Shown: in pieces, positions 43,212-52,177 of the stretch | Layout: every line of letters begins with the position of its first letter | Position numbering within the stretch: the first letter of the stretch is position 1 | Assembly: GCA_021647765.1 (NCBI GenBank) | Contig: JAKIUD010000009.1 | Location: 5,999-69,998 of the forward strand | Source: Desulfuromusa sp. | Lineage (GTDB): Bacteria > Desulfobacterota > Desulfuromonadia > Desulfuromonadales > Geopsychrobacteraceae | Direction of reading: 5' to 3' | DNA: 64,000 nucleotides | The notes under the pieces: generated by a model | What the model was told of the DNA's origin: nothing | The model's input: only the letters and a program-made list of their open reading frames with translations | Databases searched by the model: none | Program-made: the position numbers and the translations under genes

Positions 43212-44123
43212 TTATTTTTCTTCTAATCCATCAAAGATGATCTCAATATCATCCAATTCATCGTCCAAGTCAGCAACTGGTTCATCGGCTGGGGCTAAAG
43301 TCAAATCAACTGTAGCTAAACCGAGATCCTCAGCTACATTATTTATAATTTCTGCAGTAATTTCCGTTCCGTGACGTAAGTATGTTTCAAAGAGAGCATT
43401 ATCACAAAGGGTATTTATCAACCTTGGAACACCGCCAGAAAACTTGTGGATCAACGTTAAAGTATCGGCATTAAAAGGGGAGCGATCACATCCGGCAACT
43501 TTGAGTCGATAATCAATATATTCCAGCGAAGCTTTCGCAGAAAGTGGTTTTAGAGTATATTTAAAAGCAACTCGCTGTGCCAGTGGCGCATCCAGTTTCA
43601 TAATATCATCAAGCTCAGGCAAGCCGAAAAAAACAATATTAAGCAGCTTTTTGTCAGGTATTTCCAAGTTCAATAAGCCGCGAAACTCTTCCATCATCTC
43701 CCGGGTGTGTAACATTTGCGCTTCATCAATCAGCACAACGGCCTTACGTCCCTCTTTTTCAATTTCCAGTAAACGCCCATAGAGTTGTTTCAACATTTTC
43801 AGGGGGCTGAGATCAGGATTTTTCACCCCTAACTGAACGCAGATACGGGACAATATCCAATCAGGAGTAATCGCAGAATGAATCATAACCAACAGAGATG
43901 ATTCATATTTATCATAGGGGAGATTATCAAGCATTCGCCTGGCCAGGGTAGTTTTCCCAGTACCGACCCCACCAACCAGAACAGCCAACCCCTTGTCTGA
44001 ATCAACAGAGTATTTCAGTCTCAATAACGCCTGTTTGTGTTGCTCACTGTCAAAATAAAACTTATCATTCGGCGCATTTGAAAATGGCTCACGATCAAAA
44101 TTGAAGTGGTCGGTATAACCCAT
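43212..44123 (-). CDS. ExeA-like AAA ATPase
   Basis: A 303-aa AAA protein of the ExeA/GspA (AAA_22-like) type. FNFDREPFSNAPND at the N terminus is the family opening; Walker A GGVGTGKTTLARR, Walker B VVLIDEAQML, sensor VFFGLPEL, and arginine region GVPRLINTLCDNAL follow. An acidic tail (DLDDELDDIEIIFD) ends it, without the peptidoglycan-binding domain of ExeA. Such ATPases power assembly of secretion or pilus machinery or act with TPR partners. GGAG precedes the ATG. It follows the TPR gene by 24 bp; the terminator at 42943-42982 ends this two-gene operon. Confidence 0.82.
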   Translation of the reverse strand: MGYTDHFNFDREPFSNAPNDKFYFDSEQHKQALLRLKYSVDSDKGLAVLVGGVGTGKTTLARRMLDNLPYDKYESSLLVMIHSAITPDWILSRICVQLGVKNPDLSPLKMLKQLYGRLLEIEKEGRKAVVLIDEAQMLHTREMMEEFRGLLNLEIPDKKLLNIVFFGLPELDDIMKLDAPLAQRVAFKYTLKPLSAKASLEYIDYRLKVAGCDRSPFNADTLTLIHKFSGGVPRLINTLCDNALFETYLRHGTEITAEIINNVAEDLGLATVDLTLAPADEPVADLDDELDDIEIIFDGLEEK

Positions 44124-44147
44124 GAATACTCCAAGAAAAAGCTATTA

Positions 44148-46268
44148 TTACAGAAAGGAAATTCGCTCTTTGTTCTCTTCCCGTGTACGTTGAGAATCAT
44201 CCTCAGTAATACCGAGACTATTTTTTAATAGAGAAATTTTATCCCTGACATCCCGATAATTATTGTCCTGTAAAAAAACGTCTTGATAACTGATCAATGC
44301 ATCGTTGAAACGATTCGCCCGCTCATAAAGCAACCCAAGTTCATAACCAAGGTTGAGTCGTTGGAGATCCTCCAACTGATAAGAATCCAGTGCCTGCTGA
44401 AACATCACCTCAGCATTATTAAAATCACCTTTGTCTGAAAAACTAAGTCCTTTTAAGGTCTGACAATCAACATAACGTGCTGGTTCCTGTTCCGCTTTTT
44501 CAAACTCACTGATCGCATCATCCAATAAACCCATCTCTCGGTAAGCGATCCCGAGGTTGTAATGAGACTCCATATCATCAGCAGCAATCTGCTCATCAAC
44601 ATCAGTTTTAAAAATCTTTTTCTCAGCAGTTTTGTCCGGCTGAAGAGCCTTCAGGTTGAAATCAAAGTCAACATCTGCAGAACTATCTGCTAAGGGATTG
44701 GTCACAGATGAAGTCTCATCAGAACCTGGTTTGTCTTGCTGTTGATTCAGTAAAGCCTCAATTTCTTCAAGTTTTTGGCGGCATTCGATAGAATCAGAAT
44801 CATAAGCCAGGATATCACTGCACAATTTTTGTGCTTCTGCGTAGAGCCCTTGCTGAATGTAGAATTCAGCTTCCTCGAGATCAGCTTGTAAATTATGCTC
44901 TACAGCAGGATCTGCCGGTGCAGAATTTTCTTCTTCCATATCAAAAGAAAAATCCAGATCGTTCCCCCCTCCACCGCTCAGATTTAAATTGTCATCAATA
45001 TTCAGTTCGATAATTGCATCCGAGTCTGCACTTTCACCCGAGAAGCCACCATCGAGTGGTGATTCCAGTACGAGATCAACAGCTTCATCCTCGATAACAT
45101 CAAAGGTTAGATCATCACTCTCGTCCAACACCACCAAGTCATCTTCTATATCCTCTTCTGCCGAGCCAAGAAGAATATCAGAAAGGGTTTCATCAAGAGT
45201 CGGTTCATCGGGTTCATCTTCCTGCTCAGACATAATATCCAGAAGTTTGTCACCCTCGCCAGTAAGCTCATAAATTGCATCCAGAGTCTGCAAAACCGTA
45301 CTGTTGCCGTCGAGCTTATCTTTAAGAATTTCATAGCACTCTTTTAAGCAAACTAAGCGATCAGCCTTAAAGAAGGTATCCTTCCACTCCTCCAGTTCAG
45401 CCAGAGCACGGTCATATTGAGTACTGTCAATTTCACATTGAATTAACGATTCACGAATATCCAGATCGGTAGGATCCATAACCAGGAGTTGCTGGTAAGT
45501 TTCACGGGACTTGATCCAATTTTTTAAATCGGCATAGCCACGACCCAACAAGCGGAGGAGATCTGGATCTTCAGGTTTATCCTTTAATAAATTTTCCAGG
45601 ATTGTGACGCCTCTTTTAAAATCACCTTTTTCATAAAAAGCTAACGCCAGCCCCATTTGCAACTTTTTATCCTTGGGATAAAGGGGCAAAAACATCTTGT
45701 AAAGTTTAAGGATTTTATCAAAGTCACCTTTATCGCTCAAAATTTCAAGAACCGCTTCAAGCTCGTCATAGCCCTCATCTTCGCGCTTATTTCTAGCATA
45801 GACTTCGGCAAGTTTTACACGAACATTCAGGTTATTGAGATCAAGATCACGCATTTTTTCCAAGGTTTTAATCTCATCCGCGATCATCCCGTTCCGGCTA
45901 TAATAATCGACCAGATTGCGGTATTCAGCCATCGCATTACCGAGTAAACCTTGCTTCTCATTCAACTCTGCAAGACGGTTAAACAGGGCAATTTGACCTG
46001 GATCAAGACGTTGCATCTGTTTGTAGATTGCAATCGCCTTCAGATAAAAACCGTTACTGGAAAAATACTTGGCAACAGATTCATATTGTTCATAGGCTTC
46101 AGAATTTTTACCGGTGCGAACATATAATTCTGCTAATTTTTGTCGCGAACGGACATCAGCAGGATCTATTTCAACAATCTTAGCGTAATCTTTAATTGCC
46201 TTAGCCACCTGTTTTTTCTTCAGGTTTTTTTGTGCCGATTCCAGTAATTTATCTTTATTCGTTGCCAA
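44148..46268 (-). CDS. Large TPR protein
   Basis: A 706-aa cytosolic protein. About ten TPR-like units fill residues 1-300 (for example AIKDYAKIVEIDPADVRSR and GNAMAEYRNLVDYYSR), a long acidic Asp/Glu-rich linker lies at about 345-470 (DEPDEPTLDETLSDILLG and similar), and further TPRs from 470 to 690. It has no signal peptide. The start is TTG 46268, backed by GGGGAG 6 nt upstream. Its partner is the ExeA-like ATPase; the acidic linker suggests a scaffold. Similar TPR genes next to ExeA-like ATPases occur in Geobacter-type genomes; the function is not known. Confidence 0.75.
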   Translation of the reverse strand: MATNKDKLLESAQKNLKKKQVAKAIKDYAKIVEIDPADVRSRQKLAELYVRTGKNSEAYEQYESVAKYFSSNGFYLKAIAIYKQMQRLDPGQIALFNRLAELNEKQGLLGNAMAEYRNLVDYYSRNGMIADEIKTLEKMRDLDLNNLNVRVKLAEVYARNKREDEGYDELEAVLEILSDKGDFDKILKLYKMFLPLYPKDKKLQMGLALAFYEKGDFKRGVTILENLLKDKPEDPDLLRLLGRGYADLKNWIKSRETYQQLLVMDPTDLDIRESLIQCEIDSTQYDRALAELEEWKDTFFKADRLVCLKECYEILKDKLDGNSTVLQTLDAIYELTGEGDKLLDIMSEQEDEPDEPTLDETLSDILLGSAEEDIEDDLVVLDESDDLTFDVIEDEAVDLVLESPLDGGFSGESADSDAIIELNIDDNLNLSGGGGNDLDFSFDMEEENSAPADPAVEHNLQADLEEAEFYIQQGLYAEAQKLCSDILAYDSDSIECRQKLEEIEALLNQQQDKPGSDETSSVTNPLADSSADVDFDFNLKALQPDKTAEKKIFKTDVDEQIAADDMESHYNLGIAYREMGLLDDAISEFEKAEQEPARYVDCQTLKGLSFSDKGDFNNAEVMFQQALDSYQLEDLQRLNLGYELGLLYERANRFNDALISYQDVFLQDNNYRDVRDKISLLKNSLGITEDDSQRTREENKERISFL

Positions 46269-46363
46269 AAAAAACTCCCCAAAACAAGCTATTTAACAGA
46301 AACTTTCAGACTCAAAAGATACGTGAAATAACAACTTAGTGTCAAGTAAGTCTACTAACTTAT

Positions 46364-46530
46364 GGGACAACCGTAATCTCGGGACTGTCCCCAGCACCAT
46401 CGGGGGCTGTCCCAAGAGTTTACGATCCACGAAGAACTTCGGTGGTTCGCACCGCAAATGCCTGGGACAGCCCCCATACGGGGACAGTCCCAGTTTTGCT
46501 ACCAGCTATCCTTAAACTAGCACCATTCGG
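46364..46530 (-). repeat. Palindromic intergenic element, copy 2 (inverted)
   Basis: Reverse complement of copy 1 over most of its length: both share ATGGGGGCTGTCCCAGGC, then (one base changed) TTTGCGGTGCGAACCA, then a GATCGTAAAC block, and GATGGTGCTGGGGACAGTCC. Both copies flank the TPR and ExeA-like genes. The gap 46269-46608 holds this element and nothing else that I recognise. Confidence 0.8.
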
Positions 46531-46608
46531 GACGACCATAGATTTTATAAAAAAATATTTCAGACAGAATAGCATATTTTAAAAATAAAGAACAATAATG
46601 AATTTAAT

Positions 46609-47322
46609 TTATTTAATTTTTTTCAATCTCTCAACTTCATTGTCCATCAAGCAGCGATATCTCCCCGTTGCAATGTCCTTCAAATCCAGAAAATCCAAGC
46701 GGATACGCTTGAGTCTGACGACTGTCAACCCAAGTGCTTCACACATCCTTCTAACCTGTCTGTTTTTGCCCTCATGGATCGTCAGTTCGAACCAGCAACT
46801 TGATCCAGTCGTTCTGCTATTCTCAACTTTTGCCGGTGCAGTCTTGCCATCTTCGAGAATAAGACCCCGCTCAAATTGTTTCACCATTTTTTCAGACAAG
46901 CGTCCTCGGACTTTCACCAGGTAGGTCTTATCAACGTGGTGGCGAGGGTGACTCACCTGTTGCGCCAGTTCACCATCGTTAGTCAACAGCAACAAACCCT
47001 CAGTATTATAGTCCAGCCGTCCAACAGGAAATAGCCGCTGGGGGATATTGTCGATAAGATCGGTCACTAGACGTCGCCCCCCCGGATCTTTCAAGGTTGA
47101 TACATAACCACGCGGTTTATTGAGTAAAATAGTGACTTTTTCTTGCGCGGAGCGCAAAATTTTCCCATCAACATGGATTTGGTCAAGACTTAAATCGGCT
47201 CGGTCACCTAATTTTGCCGGAGAACCATTAAGGAGAACTTTCCCCTCTTCAATCCACCGCTCTGCCTCTCGGCGTGAAGCCAACCCCGCTTGAGCAATTA
47301 ATTTCTGCAGTCTTTCAGTCAT
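46609..47322 (-). CDS. rluB: Pseudouridine synthase RluB/RsuA family
   Basis: A 237-aa enzyme. An N-terminal S4 RNA-binding domain (LQKLIAQAGLASRREAE) precedes the catalytic domain with NKPRGYVSTLKDPGG and the active-site Asp in GRLDYNTEGLLLLTNDG, and IHEGKNRQVRRMCEALG. It makes pseudouridine in 23S rRNA (RluB) or 16S rRNA (RsuA/RluE-like); the length suits RluB. It overlaps scpB by 8 bp, the usual order in this lineage. Confidence 0.9.
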   Translation of the reverse strand: MTERLQKLIAQAGLASRREAERWIEEGKVLLNGSPAKLGDRADLSLDQIHVDGKILRSAQEKVTILLNKPRGYVSTLKDPGGRRLVTDLIDNIPQRLFPVGRLDYNTEGLLLLTNDGELAQQVSHPRHHVDKTYLVKVRGRLSEKMVKQFERGLILEDGKTAPAKVENSRTTGSSCWFELTIHEGKNRQVRRMCEALGLTVVRLKRIRLDFLDLKDIATGRYRCLMDNEVERLKKIK

Positions 47323-47887
47323 GAGGATTAGAAACCACTTCAGGATTCAGAGGATCTGCTGCAGTTATTTCGGGATCCAAGGCAGCAAATTCTTTCAGTG
47401 TGGGGAGGTCGTTCAAATCACGTAAGCCGAATAGTTCAAGAAAATGGCGACTGGTGCCATACATCAACGGTCGTCCTGGAACATCTTTTTTTCCAAGAAT
47501 CCGCAATAAATTTTTATCCAGAAGGGTCTTCATCACTCCGCCAGAATCAACCCCGCGCAAATATTCAATTTCTGCACGAGTGGCGGGCTGACGGTAAGCA
47601 ATAATAGCCAACGTCTCCAATGCCGCCCTTGAGAACCTGGTGGCACGCTCTTTACTCAATTTTCGTAACCAGGGGGCAAGTTCAACCACAGTTCTGAACT
47701 GATAACCACCAGCAACCTCAGCCAAATAAAAACCTCCTTCGGAAGCAGCATAATCCTGTAACAGCTGCTCGACAGCAGGCTTTATCAGAGACTTGGGTTG
47801 TTCTGCCAGGACGGATAATCGCTCAAGAGATAAGGGGCTATCAGAAGCAAAAATAAATGCTTCGACAAGTTGCCGTAAATTATTCAT
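47315..47887 (-). CDS. scpB: ScpB: segregation and condensation protein B
   Basis: A 190-aa winged-helix protein: LVEAFIFASDSPLSLERL, YQFRTVVELAPWLRKL, ALETLAIIAYRQPATRAEIEYLRGVDSGGVMKTLLDKNLLRILGKKD (given here only as a pattern at residues 90-140). It joins ScpA and SMC to form the bacterial condensin. It overlaps scpA upstream (8 bp) and rluB downstream (8 bp), so coupled. Confidence 0.93.
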   Translation of the reverse strand: MNNLRQLVEAFIFASDSPLSLERLSVLAEQPKSLIKPAVEQLLQDYAASEGGFYLAEVAGGYQFRTVVELAPWLRKLSKERATRFSRAALETLAIIAYRQPATRAEIEYLRGVDSGGVMKTLLDKNLLRILGKKDVPGRPLMYGTSRHFLELFGLRDLNDLPTLKEFAALDPEITAADPLNPEVVSNPHD

Positions 47888-48644
47888 AACCGAGCAGATC
47901 CTCTACAAGAGAAATCCGGGACACCTGGTCAGGAGGAATCGTTAAAGCCAACCAGATCTCACTAAAATCACCGACCTGCTCAATATTGACGACGTGCATC
48001 TTCACTAACTCCAGAGTTGCTAAAAAAGTGACAATTAATTCATTACGGGAAAATTTCGCAGTAAATATCTCCCGAAAGGAGAGGCGTTTGTTCTGCGTTA
48101 ATTTTTCTACTATATTATCAATATAGACTGCCACCGAAAGAGATTCGCGGATGACCTCATGAAAAGTTTCCACAGGTTGTTCCTTCAACAGCTGATGAAA
48201 AGCATCTGCAAGTTGATATATCCCTATCGGCACTTCATTTTCTGCGCTGTCACCTGCAAAAAAATCAGAAGCCTGAAATTGGCCAATAAATATGTCACGC
48301 TCCAGCTGTGGTAATTGCTGAAAAAGTTCGGCCACATCCTTATAACGTTGATACTCCAGTAATCTTTTCACCAGCTCGGCGCGTGGATCCTCTTCTTCCT
48401 CCTCTATATCGTCACTAACGGGCAATAACATTCTTGACTTAATATATATAAGGGTTGCCGCCATCAATAGAAATTCACCCGCAGTATCAAGATCAAGTTG
48501 TTGCATCTGCTCAATAATGGTCAAATATTGTTCTGTGATCTCAACAATCCGGATATCGGAGATATCCATCTCGTGACTTTTAATCAGATGGAGTAAGAGA
48601 TCCAGGGGACCGGAAAAGTTTTCTAAACGAACCTGGATTGCCAT
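47880..48644 (-). CDS. scpA: ScpA: segregation and condensation protein A
   Basis: A 254-aa kleisin. VRLENFSGPLDLLLHLI at the N terminus and EFLLMAATLIYIKSRMLLP are typical, with an acidic middle (EEEEEDPR) and a C-terminal winged helix (VTFLATLELVKMHVV). It bridges the SMC heads with ScpB. The ORF extends upstream into the M50 gene, but the start is placed at ATG 48644 just before the conserved MAIQVRLENF; it is 4 nt past the M50 stop. Confidence 0.92.
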   Translation of the reverse strand: MAIQVRLENFSGPLDLLLHLIKSHEMDISDIRIVEITEQYLTIIEQMQQLDLDTAGEFLLMAATLIYIKSRMLLPVSDDIEEEEEDPRAELVKRLLEYQRYKDVAELFQQLPQLERDIFIGQFQASDFFAGDSAENEVPIGIYQLADAFHQLLKEQPVETFHEVIRESLSVAVYIDNIVEKLTQNKRLSFREIFTAKFSRNELIVTFLATLELVKMHVVNIEQVGDFSEIWLALTIPPDQVSRISLVEDLLGYE

Positions 48645-48648
48645 TTTT

Positions 48649-49335
48649 TCAGTGACCAAACAAGAAGCGGATAGATTGTTCAACCATCGGTGCTTCAGGT
48701 CCAGCCATGAAAACAACCAAGGTATTAATGATCGGGGCAAGAACCAGCGACCATACATCGGTAAAAAAAACTAAAAATAAAATCAACACAAAACCGAACG
48801 GCTCTAATCGGCTAACCAGTGCAGCCTGATGCTCTGGAAGAATTCCAATCAAAACTCTCCCTCCATCTAATGGCGGTAAAGGAATCAGGTTAAAAACACC
48901 CAGCAGAATATTGATATAAAGGCTGAACCCAAGCATCATCTTAACCGGGGTGGTGAATTGGATATAGGTTTGTAAAGCCCCGAAAGAACCTTGATCAAGC
49001 ACCCCTAATCCCCGCAACAACAGAGCAGAGAAGATCGCTAATAATAAGTTTGTAGTCGGTCCTGCGAGAGCAACCCAGATCATGTCTCGACGCGGTCTAC
49101 GAAAATTTCCAGAATTCACCGGGACTGGACGTGCCCAACCAAATCCAAAAATAAAAATCGCAATAGTCCCAATGGGGTCAAGATGCTTTAACGGGTTCAG
49201 GGTTAAACGACCCAGCAACCGCGCAGTCGGATCCCCGAACCTCTCAGCAATATAACCGTGTGCCACTTCGTGCAGAATAATTGCCAATAAAGCAGGAACC
49301 AGCATGATCGCAATTTTAGAAACAATTGTTTCCAT
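48649..49335 (-). CDS. Site-2 protease family (M50) membrane metalloprotease
   Basis: A 228-aa multi-pass protein. HEVAHGYIAERFGDPTA carries the HExxH zinc site in the first membrane segment; LNPLKHLDPIGT and NLIPLPPLDGGRVL (the NPDG-like third ligand) lie in later helices. About five or six hydrophobic segments. The M50B group of small site-2 proteases cleaves transmembrane substrates; the target is unknown. It directly precedes scpA and follows the nucleotidyltransferase gene by about 95 bp. Confidence 0.88.
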   Translation of the reverse strand: METIVSKIAIMLVPALLAIILHEVAHGYIAERFGDPTARLLGRLTLNPLKHLDPIGTIAIFIFGFGWARPVPVNSGNFRRPRRDMIWVALAGPTTNLLLAIFSALLLRGLGVLDQGSFGALQTYIQFTTPVKMMLGFSLYINILLGVFNLIPLPPLDGGRVLIGILPEHQAALVSRLEPFGFVLILFLVFFTDVWSLVLAPIINTLVVFMAGPEAPMVEQSIRFLFGH

Positions 49336-49430
49336 AGATATTTAAATTCCCCAAATAAAGCTCAAACACTCAGGTTCAAACAAGACAAAAATTGAACAGC
49401 AGGTCAGTCTATTCGACGAGAGCCATTGGG

Positions 49431-52106
49431 TCAACCGCCAGAAACAGCGGGAGAACCGTCTGCCACAGAAAATTTCTGTTTAACTAATAAAATTTCCTCT
49501 TCACGAGTATTGATTTCCAGATTTAACCGGGCATCCAGCAACATTTTAAAAATATCCTGAAAATATTTTCCCGGTGAAAATCCCAGAGAAATAAGAGCTG
49601 CACCATCAAGAATAACTTTTTCCTTACGCAACTTGGTGATATACAGCGAAATCCATTTGCGGAATTTTTCATTTTCACTCCGTGCCATCAAATAGAGAAT
49701 CACTTCCAGAGAATATCCGTCAAACCAGGAATATATGTCACTGTTCTTCGGTTCACCCGACCCGTTTCTATGCAGCTTAATCACCTTAAGAAGCTGTTTT
49801 GCTGCGGGAAGTTGTTCTAACAGAACAACCTGATCCTTTGTTTGCACCCCCAGCCAGAAGCTAACTCTAGCGACTCCCTTTTCCGATAAATTATCGAACA
49901 AGCAGAGAAGATACACCAACCAACGCCGATAACTTTCACCGGTATAGAGTAAATCGAACCAACTGCTGGCTTGCTCAGCGGCAATAAATAAACTGGCGGT
50001 TTTTTTCTCAAAATGGAGCTGGGGATCAATAAATTTCAACAGATCAAACTGCTCCAGACGCGCCAGTGCCGGCACCACCCGAGGCTCGTCCAGAATTTGT
50101 TCTAATTCATTTAAAATCCGGGGACCAGCAATTTTTTTGACCGACCTCAACCGCACCGCACCACGCATCAACCGTTCAGTTTGTCGACCGATACAGAAAC
50201 CCAAGCGCTGCTCAAAGCGAACGGCACGAAATAACCGGGTTGGATCTTCAATAAAACTCAAGTTGTGCAGTACCCGGATTGATTTATCTTTAAGATCGCG
50301 CTGACCGCCAAAAAAATCCAGCATTTGACCAAAACTATCCTGGTTAAGTGATAACGTCAGGGTATTGATAGTGAAATCACGCCGATAGAGATCATGTCGG
50401 ATCGATGCATGTTCGACTCGCGGCAAGACAGCAGGTCGATCATAATACTCAAGTCGGGCGGAAGCGATATCAACTTTAAATCCATCAGGAAAAACGATCA
50501 CAGCTGTGCCAAATTTTTCATGAGTTCGAACCCGACACGGTATTGTTTTAGCAAAAGCCTCAGCAAATCCGATTCCGTCCCCCTCAACGACAACATCGAC
50601 ATCCAGATTAGGCTGCCGCAACAACAGATCACGAACAAATCCTCCAACCAGATAAATCCGTAATCCAAGTTGGTCTGCCACCTGTCCGAGTTGCTGCAAC
50701 AATACTTTAATCGATTCCGGCAATTGAGTTTCCAGCAACCGCTGCAGATTTTTCCGCTTTAATTGTAATCCGTTCCTGTCTGGAAGTCTTTGAAACTCAT
50801 CAATAGAAGAGTCCCTGTCCCCAAGCATGTAGCGGAGTAAGTCGGTACGGGTTACAACACCGACTAAAGTTCCTGCATCAATAATCGGTATACAACGTTG
50901 ATTGTGCTCAATGATTCCTTGCTGCAACTCCGTCAAAGAGGCTCCAGGTGATACCTGTTGGAAATCGGTGTTCATCATTTCACTGACAGCCATTTTTAAC
51001 AGTTTATGATGAGCGGCTCTTTCAACCACTTGGCGGGTAATAATCCCAACCACCTGTTGCTGGTCATTCAAAACGGGGATGGCATTAAAACTGAACCGGG
51101 TCATCAGCCCGCGAGCAGCAGCCAGAGTTGAACTGACAGGTAAGGTCTTGACCGGCGCAGACATTAAATCTCGTGCTTCACAACGCGAACGAACATGTTT
51201 GTGGAGTAACTCTTCGATCCGATCAAGCAATTGTGCCAAAGGTAAATCACGGACGGTGGCTGAAGCGGCAAAGGCATGGCCTCCACCCCCAAACTCCTGA
51301 AAGAACTCACCAATATGCATCTCTGGCAATCGAGAACGACCGACCAGAAAAATACGATCTTCCATCCGCACAGCAACAATCAAAACATTGAGATTTTCCA
51401 TATCTTTAAGTTTATGAACCAAACTTGAGATATCACCAACATAATAATCGATGGAGGCAAAAGCAATGGCAATTTCAATGCCGTTGACAATGATTTTTTG
51501 ACAGGATTTCAGTAATTCGTTCAGCAGATCAACCTGTTCAGAGGTCATTTCCCGAATCAGGAAATCTGCCACTGTATTCAACTTTGCGCCATGCTCTAAC
51601 AAAAAAGCCGCCGCCTGAAAATCCTTTGGGGTGGTTCCAGAAAAGAGTAAATGACCCGTATCTTCATAGAGACCAAGCATCATCATTGTCGCTTCATCAG
51701 CCGTGGGGACAATCCCCCGTTCCATAAACAGCTGGATCATAATAGTCGTCGTTGCACCGACCTCCTCAAGAAACTCAACTTGTCCCCTGATTGTGTCTTC
51801 ATCAACCGGATGGTGATCATAAATATGAATTTCCAGATCAGGATTATCGATGATGTCTGCAAATTGTCCAATCCTCGCTGAACGACTCACATCGACAAGA
51901 ATCAATCTGGTCACTTCACTCAAATCAATATCGCGTACCCGCTTAACCCCGTAGGCGTAGAGGGTGCTGTGGAGCAGAAAATCACGCAGCCCACGCTCCT
52001 GACCACCGGGAAACACCAAAAGGGCTTCGGGATAAAGTCGTTTCGCTGCAATCATGGCACCAAGGCCATCAAAATCAGCATTTACATGGGTCGCAATAAC
52101 GTCCAT
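49431..52106 (-). CDS. DHH-CBS-tRNA nucleotidyltransferase fusion (A-adding/poly(A)-type)
   Basis: An 891-aa three-part protein. Residues 1-310 are a DHH/DHHA1-type phosphoesterase (THVNADFDGLGAM, LILVDVSRS, DHHPVDEDT, FGGGGHAFAAS); about 315-430 hold two CBS domains (ARDLMSAPVKTLP and MNTDFQQVSPGAS); from 470 comes the class II nucleotidyltransferase head (YLVGGFVRDLLLRQPNLDVD, YRRDFTINTLTL, FIEDPTRLFRAVRFEQRLGF) with its helical tail. Known relatives are A-adding enzymes that work with a separate CC-adding enzyme in Aquifex and Geobacter. It needs DxD residues, which are present (NLDVD). It has no strong Shine-Dalgarno. The upstream neighbour is pyrD. Confidence 0.88.
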   Translation of the reverse strand: MDVIATHVNADFDGLGAMIAAKRLYPEALLVFPGGQERGLRDFLLHSTLYAYGVKRVRDIDLSEVTRLILVDVSRSARIGQFADIIDNPDLEIHIYDHHPVDEDTIRGQVEFLEEVGATTTIMIQLFMERGIVPTADEATMMMLGLYEDTGHLLFSGTTPKDFQAAAFLLEHGAKLNTVADFLIREMTSEQVDLLNELLKSCQKIIVNGIEIAIAFASIDYYVGDISSLVHKLKDMENLNVLIVAVRMEDRIFLVGRSRLPEMHIGEFFQEFGGGGHAFAASATVRDLPLAQLLDRIEELLHKHVRSRCEARDLMSAPVKTLPVSSTLAAARGLMTRFSFNAIPVLNDQQQVVGIITRQVVERAAHHKLLKMAVSEMMNTDFQQVSPGASLTELQQGIIEHNQRCIPIIDAGTLVGVVTRTDLLRYMLGDRDSSIDEFQRLPDRNGLQLKRKNLQRLLETQLPESIKVLLQQLGQVADQLGLRIYLVGGFVRDLLLRQPNLDVDVVVEGDGIGFAEAFAKTIPCRVRTHEKFGTAVIVFPDGFKVDIASARLEYYDRPAVLPRVEHASIRHDLYRRDFTINTLTLSLNQDSFGQMLDFFGGQRDLKDKSIRVLHNLSFIEDPTRLFRAVRFEQRLGFCIGRQTERLMRGAVRLRSVKKIAGPRILNELEQILDEPRVVPALARLEQFDLLKFIDPQLHFEKKTASLFIAAEQASSWFDLLYTGESYRRWLVYLLCLFDNLSEKGVARVSFWLGVQTKDQVVLLEQLPAAKQLLKVIKLHRNGSGEPKNSDIYSWFDGYSLEVILYLMARSENEKFRKWISLYITKLRKEKVILDGAALISLGFSPGKYFQDIFKMLLDARLNLEINTREEEILLVKQKFSVADGSPAVSGG

Positions 52107-52177
52107 AGAACAGGCTTTTAAAAATGAGTTTGTGAACCTAACTAGAAAGCAATGCTAAAAAACTAACCACAGAGAAA

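Noticed and set aside
43200..44130. IS21-type IstB helper ATPase
   Set aside because: The N terminus FNFDREPFSNAPND and overall pattern match ExeA-like ATPases, not IstB, and no IstA transposase is present.
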